Of a stretch of DNA of 62,584 nucleotides, positions 9,301-17,635 are shown piece by piece; positions within the stretch are counted from its first letter, which is position 1, and the number at the start of each line of letters is the position of its first letter. The notes under the pieces are model-generated. The model saw nothing but the letters and a program-made list of their open reading frames with translations. It had not been told where the DNA came from and made no database searches. This stretch comes from Bacteroides caecigallinarum. Its GTDB lineage: Bacteria > Bacteroidota > Bacteroidia > Bacteroidales > Bacteroidaceae. A program made the translations under genes and the position numbers. Location: the NCBI RefSeq assembly GCF_016902295.1, contig NZ_JACJLQ010000020.1, positions 1 through 62,584 of the forward strand, read 5' to 3'.

Positions 9301-10965
9301 ATGTTACAAATATATTGCAAAAACAATAAAGAAACAAGAGAATTTCCAGAAGGAACTTCTCTTATAGAGATTTATAATCAACTTAGATTGAATATGCCAT
9401 ACGGTCCGGTAAGCGCCAAAGTGAACAATAAAGTAGAAGATCTTAACTTCAGAGTATATTATAATAAGGATATTGAATTCCTCGACATTACAAGCGCATC
9501 AGGAATGAGAACATACGTCCGTTCGCTCTGCTTCATTATGGTAAAGGCTGTCGATGACCTTTATCCCTGCTGTACAATCTCACTGGAACATCCGGTTTCA
9601 AAAGGATACTTCTGCAAACTGCATATTGACAGAACAATAGGTCTGGACGACGCTTCACGCATAAAAAAAAGAATGCAGGAAATCATAAACGAAGATATAC
9701 CGATAACAAGATATGAAGAAAGGACAGAGAATGTCATTAGAATATTTCAGGAAAGAGGAATGATGGATAAAGTAAAACTACTGTCAACGTCCGGTAAACT
9801 ATATTCATTTTATTATAAATTAGGCGATTCGGTAGATTGTTATTACAGCAGCCTTGTTCCAAGCACAGGATATATAAAAAAATTCGATCTCGTAAAATAT
9901 TACGATGGATTACTATTGCAAATTCCTAACAAAAACAACCCTGAGAAAATAGAAGAAATGGTTAAACAGGAAAAAATGCTCGAAGTATTCCAGGAACATC
10001 ATAAGTGGAACAATATTTTAGGAATCGGTACCGTGGGAGATTTCAACATTGCATGCAACGAAGGACATGCCACCGACCTTATAAATGTATCGGAAGCCCT
10101 ACAGGAAAGAAAAATAGTCAAGATTGCCGACGAGATAGCCGCGCGTCAGGAAGGCAAGGACAGAATAAAATTGATTCTGATTTCCGGACCATCATCCTCA
10201 GGAAAGACAACATTCAGCAAACGCCTGAGCATACAACTTATGACCAACGGATTGAAGCCATATCCGATATCACTTGACGATTATTTTGTAAACAGAGACA
10301 ACACTCCGCTCGACGAAAACGGCAATCATGATTTCGAATCGCTCTATGCCGTGGATCTTCCTTTCTTTAAAGAGCAGTTAGATACTATATTGAAAGGCGG
10401 GGAAGTGGAATTGCCTAAATTCAATTTCACATCGGGGTTGAGAGAAAAAAGCGGCACGAAATTCAGAATGGACAACAATACTATTCTGATTCTGGAAGGT
10501 ATCCATGCCTTAAATCCTGAACTGACACCTAACATTCCGGCAGAAAATAAATATAAAATATATGTATCAGCACTTACTACAATTTTGCTGGACAAACATA
10601 ATTATATTCCGACCACCGATAACAGGCTGTTGCGCCGTATAATCCGCGATTACAAATACCGCGGCAGCTCTGCAGAAGCTACCATTTCGCGCTGGCCAAG
10701 CGTGCGTGCGGGGGAAGACAAATGGATTTTCCCTTATCAGGAGAATGCCGACGCAATGTTCAACTCTGCCCTGCTGTTCGAACTTGCAGTAATAAAAGAC
10801 CACATTGAACCGATATTGAGAAAAGTGCCGAACAGCTGTCCGGAATATTCCGAAGCACACAGGTTACTGCATTTCTTAAGCTATTTCGTATCAATACAGG
10901 ATACAGAACTCCCTCCCACCTCATTGCTCAGGGAATTCCTCGGTGGCAGCAGTTTCGTTTATTAA
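9301..10965 (+). CDS. nucleoside (uridine-type) kinase with TGS-like N-terminus
   Basis: A 554-residue protein. The N-terminus (~1-65) resembles a TGS domain and ~70-240 resembles the threonyl-tRNA-synthetase second additional domain. The C-terminal half (~290-554) is a P-loop kinase of the phosphoribulokinase/uridine kinase type, with Walker A GPSSSGKTT at 296-304, then DDYFVNRDNTP and the LEGIHALNPEL segment. This architecture is common in Bacteroidetes and Clostridia and is usually called nucleoside kinase. It likely phosphorylates uridine or cytidine. What the tRNA-synthetase-like front end does is unknown. A perfect 18-bp hairpin terminator follows. Confidence 0.88.
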   Translation: MLQIYCKNNKETREFPEGTSLIEIYNQLRLNMPYGPVSAKVNNKVEDLNFRVYYNKDIEFLDITSASGMRTYVRSLCFIMVKAVDDLYPCCTISLEHPVSKGYFCKLHIDRTIGLDDASRIKKRMQEIINEDIPITRYEERTENVIRIFQERGMMDKVKLLSTSGKLYSFYYKLGDSVDCYYSSLVPSTGYIKKFDLVKYYDGLLLQIPNKNNPEKIEEMVKQEKMLEVFQEHHKWNNILGIGTVGDFNIACNEGHATDLINVSEALQERKIVKIADEIAARQEGKDRIKLILISGPSSSGKTTFSKRLSIQLMTNGLKPYPISLDDYFVNRDNTPLDENGNHDFESLYAVDLPFFKEQLDTILKGGEVELPKFNFTSGLREKSGTKFRMDNNTILILEGIHALNPELTPNIPAENKYKIYVSALTTILLDKHNYIPTTDNRLLRRIIRDYKYRGSSAEATISRWPSVRAGEDKWIFPYQENADAMFNSALLFELAVIKDHIEPILRKVPNSCPEYSEAHRLLHFLSYFVSIQDTELPPTSLLREFLGGSSFVY

Positions 10966-10972
10966 GAATACG

Positions 10973-11010
10973 AAAAAAGACATTTAAGGAAATCCTTAAA
11001 TGTCTTTTTT
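10973..11010. terminator. perfect bidirectional terminator
   Basis: An 18-bp uninterrupted stem (arms 10973-10990 and 10993-11010) with a 2-base spacer and T6/A6 flanks. It ends the kinase gene on the plus strand and the tRNA transcript on the minus strand, beginning 3 bases past the tRNA 3' end. Confidence 0.92.
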
Positions 11011-11013
11011 TCG

Positions 11014-11087
11014 TAGCGGAAACCGGGATTGAACCGGTGACCTCATGATTATGAATCATGCGCTCTAACCAGCTGAGCTATCCCGCC
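11014..11087 (-). tRNA. tRNA-Met (anticodon CAT), distal copy
   Basis: A 74-base cloverleaf: acceptor GGCGGGA pairing with TTCCGCT, D-arm GCTC/GAGC, anticodon stem CATGA/TCATG with loop TTCATAA, and T-arm ACCGG/CCGGT with TTCAATC. CCA is not encoded. The anticodon stem lacks the GGG/CCC of initiator tRNA, so it is elongator Met; a lysidine-modified Ile tRNA with a CAT anticodon cannot be fully excluded. It differs from the proximal copy by one base, which makes acceptor pair 6-67 G-U rather than G-C. Confidence 0.93.
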
Positions 11088-11145
11088 ATAATCATTAAAA
11101 AAACCGCCAGGCGTGGAAGCCACCCAACGGCTAAATCGTACTTCG

Positions 11146-11219
11146 TAGCGGGAACCGGGATTGAACCGGTGACCTCATGATTATGAATCATGCGCTCTAA
11201 CCAGCTGAGCTATCCCGCC
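11146..11219 (-). tRNA. tRNA-Met (anticodon CAT), proximal copy
   Basis: Same 74-base cloverleaf as the copy 58 bp downstream, but with a fully Watson-Crick 6-67 pair; CCA is not encoded. It is the promoter-proximal member of a two-tRNA transcript. The 58-base spacer has its own small inverted repeat (CCGTTGGGTGGC-type), probably a processing or spacer hairpin. Confidence 0.93.
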
Positions 11220-11240
11220 ATTGTTTCTCGATTGCGGGTG

Positions 11241-11272
11241 CAAAGGTATGTTCTTTTTCTTAAACATACAAA
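11241..11272 (-). promoter_or_regulatory. promoter of the tandem tRNA-Met genes
   Basis: On the minus strand, TTTG (11272-11269), a 20-base spacer and TACCTTTG (11248-11241) match the Bacteroidetes primary sigma-factor consensus. The predicted start of transcription falls just before the tRNA at 11219. Confidence 0.75.
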
Positions 11273-11360
11273 TTTTTCCAAAACTTTTTATTCAAAAAAA
11301 ATTATTCCTCTCATCCGTGAACATGATAAAAAAAGCCTGATTTCAAACATTGATAAACTC

Positions 11361-11406
11361 AAAATAAAACGCGGCCGCGTTTAGATTAAAACACGGCCGC
11401 GTTTTA
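11361..11406. repeat. CGGCCG-centred palindrome pair
   Basis: AAAACGCGGCCG and CGGCCGCGTTTT arms around a TTTAGATT spacer can form a ~17-bp stem, and each arm is itself a CGCGGCCGCG-like palindrome. It lies in the 316-bp gap between the tRNA promoter and the START-like gene. No gene is seen in that gap. It shares the string GGCCG-Y-GTTTAGATT with the hairpin at 32041-32107. Confidence 0.7.
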
Positions 11407-11535
11407 AATCGAATGACACCACATTTTAAACCTTTAAAATCTATGTTCTATAATATAATAAATTTGTATTCAGAGTCGGAAAAAAATACTTTAATTTGCC
11501 AACAAAATAAAAAATCATAATAAACGGAAACATAC

Positions 11536-11928
11536 TTGAAACACATGAAAAAAAAATTAAAAATAGAATATCCCCTAAACCCTACATCAGGGATTATAAT
11601 ATGGAATGCAATAAGCACTCCCGCAGGACTTGAAAGATGGTTTGCAGACAAAGTAACCAGAAGCGGAAAGACATATACCTTCCGATGGGGAAAAAATGAA
11701 AGCCGCGACGCAGACATTACTAATACAAGATCGGAATATTTTATCCGGTTTCATTGGAAAGACGATGAAGAACCGAAATCTTTCTTCGAACTAAAGATAC
11801 TATTCAATGAACTCACATCCGACCATATCCTTGAAATAACAGATTTTGCAGACCCAGATGAAGAAGAAGACACCATAAATTTATGGAACTCACAGATAGA
11901 TGTGCTAAGAAGAGTTTTCGGAGTATAA
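11536..11928 (+). CDS. START-like domain protein (AHSA1/SRPBCC-like)
   Basis: A 130-residue protein. The opening KIEYPLNPTSGIIIWNAISTPAGLERWFADKV is typical of the START-like/Bet v1-like fold: a first strand, then the helix-grip motif in which W-x-x-IST-P-xGLxxWF resembles AHSA1-type proteins. The C-terminus ends in a long helix (NLWNSQIDVLRRVFGV). It probably binds a hydrophobic ligand or protein partner in the cytoplasm. A stand-alone Bacteroidetes-conserved version is known, with no defined role. It lies 75 bp upstream of the LptF/G permease on the same strand, so co-transcription is possible. The ATG at 11536 is followed closely by AAAAAA codons; no better start is seen. Confidence 0.8.
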   Translation: MKHMKKKLKIEYPLNPTSGIIIWNAISTPAGLERWFADKVTRSGKTYTFRWGKNESRDADITNTRSEYFIRFHWKDDEEPKSFFELKILFNELTSDHILEITDFADPDEEEDTINLWNSQIDVLRRVFGV

Positions 11929-12003
11929 GGTGTAATAATTAAAAATATACAAAACATTACTCCCCTATCCATATTTTATGCTATTTTTGCATCATAATAT
12001 AAA

Positions 12004-13911
12004 ATGATGGGAATACTACGTATAAAAAAATTAGATATATTCGTTCTTAAGAGTTTTTTGTTACTCTTTGCCGGAACATTTTTTATATGCCTGTTCATCT
12101 TCATGATGCAATTCTTATGGAAATATGTTGACGAACTGGTTGGGAAAGGACTTGAGCTTAATGTATTGGCACAATTCTTCTTTCTTTCTGCACTTACACT
12201 AATCCCCCTCTCTCTTCCATTGGCCATACTACTGGCAGCTCTGATGACTTTTGGTAATTTTGGAGAGAGGTACGAGTTATTGTCAATGAAAGCCGCAGGC
12301 ATTCCGCTCCTCAGAATAATGCGGCCATTGGCCATATTATGTGTGATACTGGGATTCACATCCTTTTATTTCCAAAACGTGATAGGCCCTAAGGCGCAAA
12401 AAGAGTTGTGGACTCTCCTTGTGTCGATGAAACAAAAATCTCCTGAAGTTGATATACCTGAAAGGGTATTCTATTCCGATATTGAAGGATACAATATATA
12501 CGTTAACAAAAAAGACAGAGATACTGGTATCCTTAAGGATGTACTTATATACAATTTTTCCGACGGATTCGAGAACGCGCGTATCATTTGGGCTGAAGAA
12601 GGCAAACTTGAGCTAACAGCAGACAAAAAGCATTTATACCTGCATCTTTATAATGGAGAATTGTTCGAGAATCTGAAATCACAGAGCATAGATTCGAAAA
12701 ATGTTCCTTACAGAAGGGAAACATTCACAGAAAAGCATACACTGATTGACTTTGATGCCGAATTCAACATGGTGGACGGAAGTTTCCTTAACAGGAGATC
12801 AGACATCAAGAACATGGTTGAAATCAGTGCTACAATTGACTCACTGACCACATATACAGACAGTGTGGGAAGAGCAATGCACAACGAAATAATGTCAACC
12901 ACATACAAAGCCACAGATTTAAGCAAAGCCGATTCAATCAAGATTAAAGAACAAAACATTACGTATATAAACACAGACAGTTTATACCGCTCATTAAGCT
13001 CGGACGACAAACTGAAAACACTGACTTCCACTGAAAGAAGATTATCATCCTTAAGTTCGGACTGGAGCATGAAATCGTTTGTCACTCAAGATAATGACAA
13101 AAGCATACGTTCGCACAAATCGGACTGGCATAAGAAAATAACCTTGTCGTTCGCATGTGTATTCTTCTTTTTCATTGGTGCCCCGTTGGGAGCCATCATA
13201 CGTAAAGGAGGCTTGGGTATGCCTGTGGTTATTTCTGTTTTGATATTCATATTATACTACATTATAGACTCCGGTGCCACACGTGTGGCGAAAAGCGGTG
13301 AAATGAATATCATACTCGGCACATGGATGAGCAGCCTTGTACTTGCTCCTATGGGTGCTTTCCTCACATACAAGTCAAACAAGGACTCTGTAGTTTTCAA
13401 TATTGATGTCTATAAAGCATTCTTCAGAAAAATATTCGGATTAAGACAATCCAGACACATTTTCAGAAAAGAAGTTATCATATACAGCCCGGATTACGAG
13501 TCTATATGCGAAAAGCTTGATAATATATGCAGACAGTGTGAAGAATACTCTAATACACACAAATTACTGGGTCCGCCCAACTATATCAAGATATTCACCA
13601 ACCATACTCACGACGACTATATCAAGGAAATAAGCCAGGAAATTGAAAACGTAGTAGAAGAGCTGTCAAACACTAAAGATGCTGTCATACTGAACTACCT
13701 GAACAATTATCCGTTCATGTTTACAAAAGCACATAAAAGTGTGTCCGACAAGATATGGCTGAACATTATACTTGGTTTAATTGTTCCTGCTGGTATAGTT
13801 ATATGGATTAATATCTGGAAACATAGAGTAATACTCGACAAGGACTTGAAAATAATTATCAAGACCAGCAACGACATTACCGATAGAATAAAAAAGAATA
13901 TTTTACAATAG
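12004..13911 (+). CDS. LptF/LptG-family lipopolysaccharide export permease
   Basis: A 635-residue inner-membrane protein of the YjgP/YjgQ family, which extracts LPS for the Lpt bridge. Helices cluster at ~18-40, 55-85 and 100-125, then a periplasmic jelly-roll region (~130-270), then helices at ~378-450. It is longer than the E. coli proteins (~360): an extra loop at ~255-375 and a C-terminal extension of ~180 residues with a final helix (~582-605) are additions. Such long versions are usual in Bacteroidetes. Two ATG codons (12004, 12007) are possible starts. It begins a tight run with ribBA (18-bp gap) and the Bax-inhibitor-like gene (20-bp gap). Confidence 0.9.
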   Translation: MMGILRIKKLDIFVLKSFLLLFAGTFFICLFIFMMQFLWKYVDELVGKGLELNVLAQFFFLSALTLIPLSLPLAILLAALMTFGNFGERYELLSMKAAGIPLLRIMRPLAILCVILGFTSFYFQNVIGPKAQKELWTLLVSMKQKSPEVDIPERVFYSDIEGYNIYVNKKDRDTGILKDVLIYNFSDGFENARIIWAEEGKLELTADKKHLYLHLYNGELFENLKSQSIDSKNVPYRRETFTEKHTLIDFDAEFNMVDGSFLNRRSDIKNMVEISATIDSLTTYTDSVGRAMHNEIMSTTYKATDLSKADSIKIKEQNITYINTDSLYRSLSSDDKLKTLTSTERRLSSLSSDWSMKSFVTQDNDKSIRSHKSDWHKKITLSFACVFFFFIGAPLGAIIRKGGLGMPVVISVLIFILYYIIDSGATRVAKSGEMNIILGTWMSSLVLAPMGAFLTYKSNKDSVVFNIDVYKAFFRKIFGLRQSRHIFRKEVIIYSPDYESICEKLDNICRQCEEYSNTHKLLGPPNYIKIFTNHTHDDYIKEISQEIENVVEELSNTKDAVILNYLNNYPFMFTKAHKSVSDKIWLNIILGLIVPAGIVIWINIWKHRVILDKDLKIIIKTSNDITDRIKKNILQ

Positions 13912-13929
13912 CAACAGAGAGTTAACATT

Positions 13930-15144
13930 ATGGACAAAATCAAACTGAACACAATCGAAGAAGCAATAGAAGATTTTCGTAAAGGAGAAATCGTCATAGT
14001 AGTTGACGACGAAGACCGCGAAAATGAAGGCGACATGATAATGGCAGCAGAATTAATCACACCAGAAAAGGTTAATTTCATGCTTAAACATGCAAGAGGT
14101 GTACTTTGCGCCCCTATTACTATATCAAGATGTGACGAACTGGACCTGCCACGACAGGTCTCAAACAATACTTCTATATTAGGAACTCCATTCACAATTA
14201 CTATAGACAAACTTGACGGATGTACTACAGGTGTTTCTGCAGCCGACAGAGCCGCTACTATACGCGCACTGGCCGACCCAAGTTCAAAACCTGAAACTTT
14301 CGGCCGTCCGGGACATATCAATCCGCTTTATGCACAGGACAAAGGTGTATTGCGCCGCGCAGGACATACCGAGGCCTCTATCGACCTGGCGCGTCTTGCT
14401 GGTCTGTACCCGGCAGCAGCCCTAATGGAAGTCATGAACGAAGACGGAACAATGGCACGTCTGCCTGAACTTAGAAAAATAGCCGACGAATTCGGTTTCA
14501 AACTGATTTCAATAGCCGACCTTATCGCTTACCGCCTGAAACAGGAATCATTGGTTGAAAAAGGTGTCGAAGTTGACATGCCTACCGAACACGGACACTT
14601 CAGACTGATTCCTTTCCGCCAAAAGAGCAATGGTCTGGAACATGTAGCACTGATAAAAGGAAGCTTCACGCCGGACGAGCCTGTGCTGGTGAGAGTTCAC
14701 TCATCATGTGCTACGGGCGATATTTTCGGTTCTATGAGATGCGACTGCGGCGAACAGCTTCACAAAGCCATGGAACTTATAGACAAGGAAGGCAAGGGTG
14801 CCGTGATTTACCTCAATCAGGAAGGAAGAGGAATAGGACTTATGGAAAAAATGAAAGCCTATAAACTTCAGGAAGAAGGTATGGATACGGTGGATGCGAA
14901 TATCTGTCTCGGACATCAGGCAGACGAGCGCGACTATGGAGTCGGGGCACAGATACTAAGAGAAATAGGAATAACCAAGATGAGACTGCTCACAAACAAC
15001 CCGGTAAAAAGAGTTGGTCTGGAGGCTTACGGACTTGAGATAGTAGAAAATGTACCTATCGAAGTAACACCAAACGAATTCAACGAAAGGTATCTGCATA
15101 CTAAAAAAGACCGTATGGGCCACACTCTGCATTTCAATAAATAA
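13930..15144 (+). CDS. ribBA: bifunctional DHBP synthase / GTP cyclohydrolase II
   Basis: A 404-residue riboflavin biosynthesis enzyme. Residues 1-~205 are 3,4-dihydroxy-2-butanone-4-phosphate synthase, with the metal/substrate motif [10 protein letters not shown] (~26-35) and THTE-equivalent [14 protein letters not shown]. Residues ~206-404 are GTP cyclohydrolase II, with the zinc cysteines in [20 protein letters not shown] (~257-276) and the QEGRGIGL loop. Both active sites look intact. It supplies both branches of lumazine synthesis in the cytoplasm. The gap to the permease gene is only 18 bp, too short for an FMN riboswitch, so regulation must come from further upstream. Confidence 0.96.
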   Translation: MDKIKLNTIEEAIEDFRKGEIVIVVDDEDRENEGDMIMAAELITPEKVNFMLKHARGVLCAPITISRCDELDLPRQVSNNTSILGTPFTITIDKLDGCTTGVSAADRAATIRALADPSSKPETFGRPGHINPLYAQDKGVLRRAGHTEASIDLARLAGLYPAAALMEVMNEDGTMARLPELRKIADEFGFKLISIADLIAYRLKQESLVEKGVEVDMPTEHGHFRLIPFRQKSNGLEHVALIKGSFTPDEPVLVRVHSSCATGDIFGSMRCDCGEQLHKAMELIDKEGKGAVIYLNQEGRGIGLMEKMKAYKLQEEGMDTVDANICLGHQADERDYGVGAQILREIGITKMRLLTNNPVKRVGLEAYGLEIVENVPIEVTPNEFNERYLHTKKDRMGHTLHFNK

Positions 15145-15164
15145 TGAATTAAACTTTTACAGAT

Positions 15165-15878
15165 ATGAATATACTCGAAACAAAAGACCTTGTAAAAAAC
15201 ACTTATGAGGCCAAAGCCGCTCAAAGCTCGTTAATGAGAAGTGTTTACACATGGATGACGTTGGCACTGGCAATAACAGGACTTACTGCCATGTATATGG
15301 CCAAATCGCTTACAGTCCTGAATATGATGATGCAGAATTCAATGATGTTCTGGGGAATTCTGATTGCCGAAGTCGTTCTTGTAATGTACATGTCAGCACG
15401 AATCCACAAAATAAGCTTTACTACAGCCACCTTGCTGTTCATAGCCTACTCTGTTCTGAACGGTATGACATTATCAATATTGTTCCTGATATACACCATG
15501 AGTTCCATCGCCACAACATTCTTTGTAACAGCGGGAACCTTTGGAGTAATGGCAATATTCGGATATGTGACAAAGAAAGACCTCACACGCATAGGAAACC
15601 TCTGCCTGATGGGAGTCATAGGCTTGATTATCGCATCTGTAGTGAACATGTTCCTTCATAATTCAATGATGGATATGTTTATTTCGTATATCGGAGTTCT
15701 TATCTTCGTGGGACTTACTGCATACGACGCACAAAAAATCAAACATCTGCTTAGTGGTGACGATATAGAAGTAAACGAATCGACACAGAAAATTGCGCTT
15801 TTAGGCGCACTTACGCTATATCTTGACTTCATAAACCTGTTTATTTATCTACTCAGAATATTAGGAGACAGAAAGTAA
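15165..15878 (+). CDS. Bax inhibitor-1/YccA family membrane protein
   Basis: A 237-residue polytopic protein with seven hydrophobic segments after a short cytoplasmic N-terminus. The ending ALYLDFINLFIYLLRILGDRK matches the conserved BI-1 C-terminal motif (LYLDFINLFL.LLRL.G), and GLTAYDAQKIK is the conserved loop carrying the pH-sensing Asp in BI-1 homologues. The family conducts or leaks Ca2+ in a pH-dependent way and may regulate membrane proteases; the role in this organism is unknown. It is the last gene of the lptF/G-ribBA run, followed by a terminator. Confidence 0.93.
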   Translation: MNILETKDLVKNTYEAKAAQSSLMRSVYTWMTLALAITGLTAMYMAKSLTVLNMMMQNSMMFWGILIAEVVLVMYMSARIHKISFTTATLLFIAYSVLNGMTLSILFLIYTMSSIATTFFVTAGTFGVMAIFGYVTKKDLTRIGNLCLMGVIGLIIASVVNMFLHNSMMDMFISYIGVLIFVGLTAYDAQKIKHLLSGDDIEVNESTQKIALLGALTLYLDFINLFIYLLRILGDRK

Positions 15879-15880
15879 AT

Positions 15881-15907
15881 AAAATGCCGCTATATGCGGC
15901 ATTTTTT
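15881..15907 (+). terminator. Rho-independent terminator
   Basis: AAAATGCCGC / GCGGCATTTT stem with a TATAT loop and a T6 tail, 2 bp after the BI-1-like stop codon. Confidence 0.93.
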
Positions 15908-15993
15908 CATTTTAAAAGATGTTTCTATTGCGTATTTCATTGGAAATAACTTATTTTGCAAAATAATTCAACATTTAAACAAGGACTATAACA

Positions 15994-17187
15994 ATGAACC
16001 AACTTTCAGATCGTTTGAATAGCCTGTCGCCATCGGCAACACTGGCTATGTCTCAGAAAAGTAGCGAATTAAAGGCACAAGGTATTGACGTAATCAATCT
16101 TAGTGTAGGTGAACCAGATTTCAATACACCTGACCACATCAAAGAAGCTGCAAAAAAAGCTATTGATGAAAACTATTCACGCTATTCTCCAGTTCCTGGA
16201 TATCCGGCATTACGCAACGCCATAGCAGAAAAGCTGAAAAAAGAAAACGGACTGGAATATACAGCAGCACAAATCAGTTGTGCCAACGGAGCCAAACAGT
16301 CTGTTTGCAACGTTATCATGGCTCTTATCAACAAAGGTGACGAAGTGATTGTACCAGCTCCATTCTGGGTAAGCTACCCTGAAATGGTTAAATTGGCAGA
16401 AGGTACTCCGGTAATAGTAAGCGCAGGCATCGATCAGGACTTCAAAATCACTCCTGAACAGCTTGAAGCGACTATAACACCTAAAACACGTGCCCTTATC
16501 CTGTGTTCTCCTTCAAACCCTACAGGCTCTGTTTATACAAAAGAAGAATTGGCCGGTCTTGCGGCTGTTCTTGCTAAACACGAACGTGTAATCGTTATCG
16601 CCGACGAAATTTACGAACATATCAACTATATAGGAAAGCATGAAAGCATTGCCCAGTTTGCCGAAATAAAAGACCGTGTTGTTATCATAAACGGTGTATC
16701 AAAGGCATACGCAATGACAGGATGGCGTATCGGTTTCATCGCTGGTCCGGAATGGATTGTTAAAGGTGTAAACAAACTTCAGGGACAATATACCTCAGGT
16801 CCATGTTCTGTATCACAGAAGGCAGCAGAAGCAGCTTACACCGGAACTCAAGAACCTGTAGAAGAAATGCGTAAAGCTTTCGAACGCCGCCGCGACCTGA
16901 TAGTAAAATTAGCTAAGGAAATCCCTGGATTCGAAGTAAACGTTCCTCAAGGCGCATTCTATCTGTTCCCTAAGTGTGATTCTTTCTTTGGAAAGAAGGA
17001 TGGCGACAGAGTTATCAACAACTCAGACGACCTGGCTATGTATCTTCTTGAAGTAGGCCACGTGGCATGCGTGGGAGGTACTTCTTTCGGCGCTCCTGAA
17101 TGTATCCGTATGAGTTATGCTACTTCAGACGAAAACATTGTTGAATCAATGCGTAGAATTAAAGAGACATTGGCTCGCTTGAAATAA
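15994..17187 (+). CDS. aspC: PLP-dependent class I aminotransferase (aspartate aminotransferase type)
   Basis: A 397-residue fold-type I aminotransferase of the Ib subgroup. Visible: the N-terminal substrate loop NLSVGEPDFNTP (~36-47), PSNPTGSVY (~171-179, Asn contacting PLP), DEIYEHINY (~204-212), the Schiff-base lysine in NGVSKAYAMTGWRIG (~231-245) and RMSYATSDENI (~372-382, carboxylate-binding Arg). It likely interconverts aspartate and oxaloacetate with 2-oxoglutarate; exact preference within the group (aspartate, prephenate or aromatic) cannot be told. It is monocistronic with its own terminator. Confidence 0.9.
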   Translation: MNQLSDRLNSLSPSATLAMSQKSSELKAQGIDVINLSVGEPDFNTPDHIKEAAKKAIDENYSRYSPVPGYPALRNAIAEKLKKENGLEYTAAQISCANGAKQSVCNVIMALINKGDEVIVPAPFWVSYPEMVKLAEGTPVIVSAGIDQDFKITPEQLEATITPKTRALILCSPSNPTGSVYTKEELAGLAAVLAKHERVIVIADEIYEHINYIGKHESIAQFAEIKDRVVIINGVSKAYAMTGWRIGFIAGPEWIVKGVNKLQGQYTSGPCSVSQKAAEAAYTGTQEPVEEMRKAFERRRDLIVKLAKEIPGFEVNVPQGAFYLFPKCDSFFGKKDGDRVINNSDDLAMYLLEVGHVACVGGTSFGAPECIRMSYATSDENIVESMRRIKETLARLK

Positions 17188-17215
17188 TATAGTTACAATT
17201 ATACTTTTATACATT

Positions 17216-17265
17216 AAAGCATACAGACTTATCCGTCTTGTCGGATTGTCTGTATGCTTTTTTTC
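17216..17265 (+). terminator. Rho-independent terminator
   Basis: AAAGCATACAGAC / GTCTGTATGCTTT stem with an inner TCCG/CGGA pair and a T-run. It ends the aminotransferase transcript. Confidence 0.92.
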
Positions 17266-17283
17266 GTATTTTACGGGCATATA

Positions 17284-17316
17284 CAAAAAAAGGCCGCTCC
17301 AAAATAGGAACAGCCT
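17284..17316 (-). terminator. terminator of the ferredoxin gene
   Basis: On the minus strand AGGCTGTTCC pairs with GGAGCGGCCT across TATTTT, followed by T7. Confidence 0.85.
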
Positions 17317-17347
17317 AAATTCGTTGTCATAAATCGACGACCGGATA

Positions 17348-17515
17348 TTATCCCTGATGAATAGCTTCAGAAGGACAAACATCAGCACAAGTACCACATT
17401 CTGTACAAGCGTCTGGGTTGATTGAATATTTGTCACCTTCAGAAATTGCACCTACCGGGCATTCATCGATACAAGTACCGCAAGCGATACAATCGTCACT
17501 AATTACGTAAGCCAT
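17348..17515 (-). CDS. 2[4Fe-4S] ferredoxin
   Basis: A 55-residue clostridial-type ferredoxin. Two complete cluster motifs are seen, CIACGTCIDECP (~9-20) and CTECGTCADVCP (~37-48), related by the internal pseudo-repeat of the family. It is a low-potential one-electron carrier for enzymes such as pyruvate:ferredoxin oxidoreductase in anaerobic metabolism. It is monocistronic, with its own hairpin terminator. The start is set by the conserved MAYVISDDCIACG opening. Confidence 0.97.
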   Translation of the reverse strand: MAYVISDDCIACGTCIDECPVGAISEGDKYSINPDACTECGTCADVCPSEAIHQG

Positions 17516-17635
17516 TGTTGTAAAAAAATTAAGTTATTATTAGTACTAATTGTTTATGCAAAGTTAGTATTTTTAGTCATAATTGTAACATCTACATTAC
17601 AAGAAGGAGCTAATTTGTACATTGTCTAAATAAAA

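Noticed and set aside
13912..13929. FMN riboswitch before ribBA
   Set aside because: The gap is 18 bp, too short for the aptamer, and no such folds are seen in the upstream gene end.
13707..14321. 204-codon frame antisense to lptF/G and ribBA
   Set aside because: Low-complexity Ser/Ile/Leu composition typical of the reverse strand of a conserved gene.
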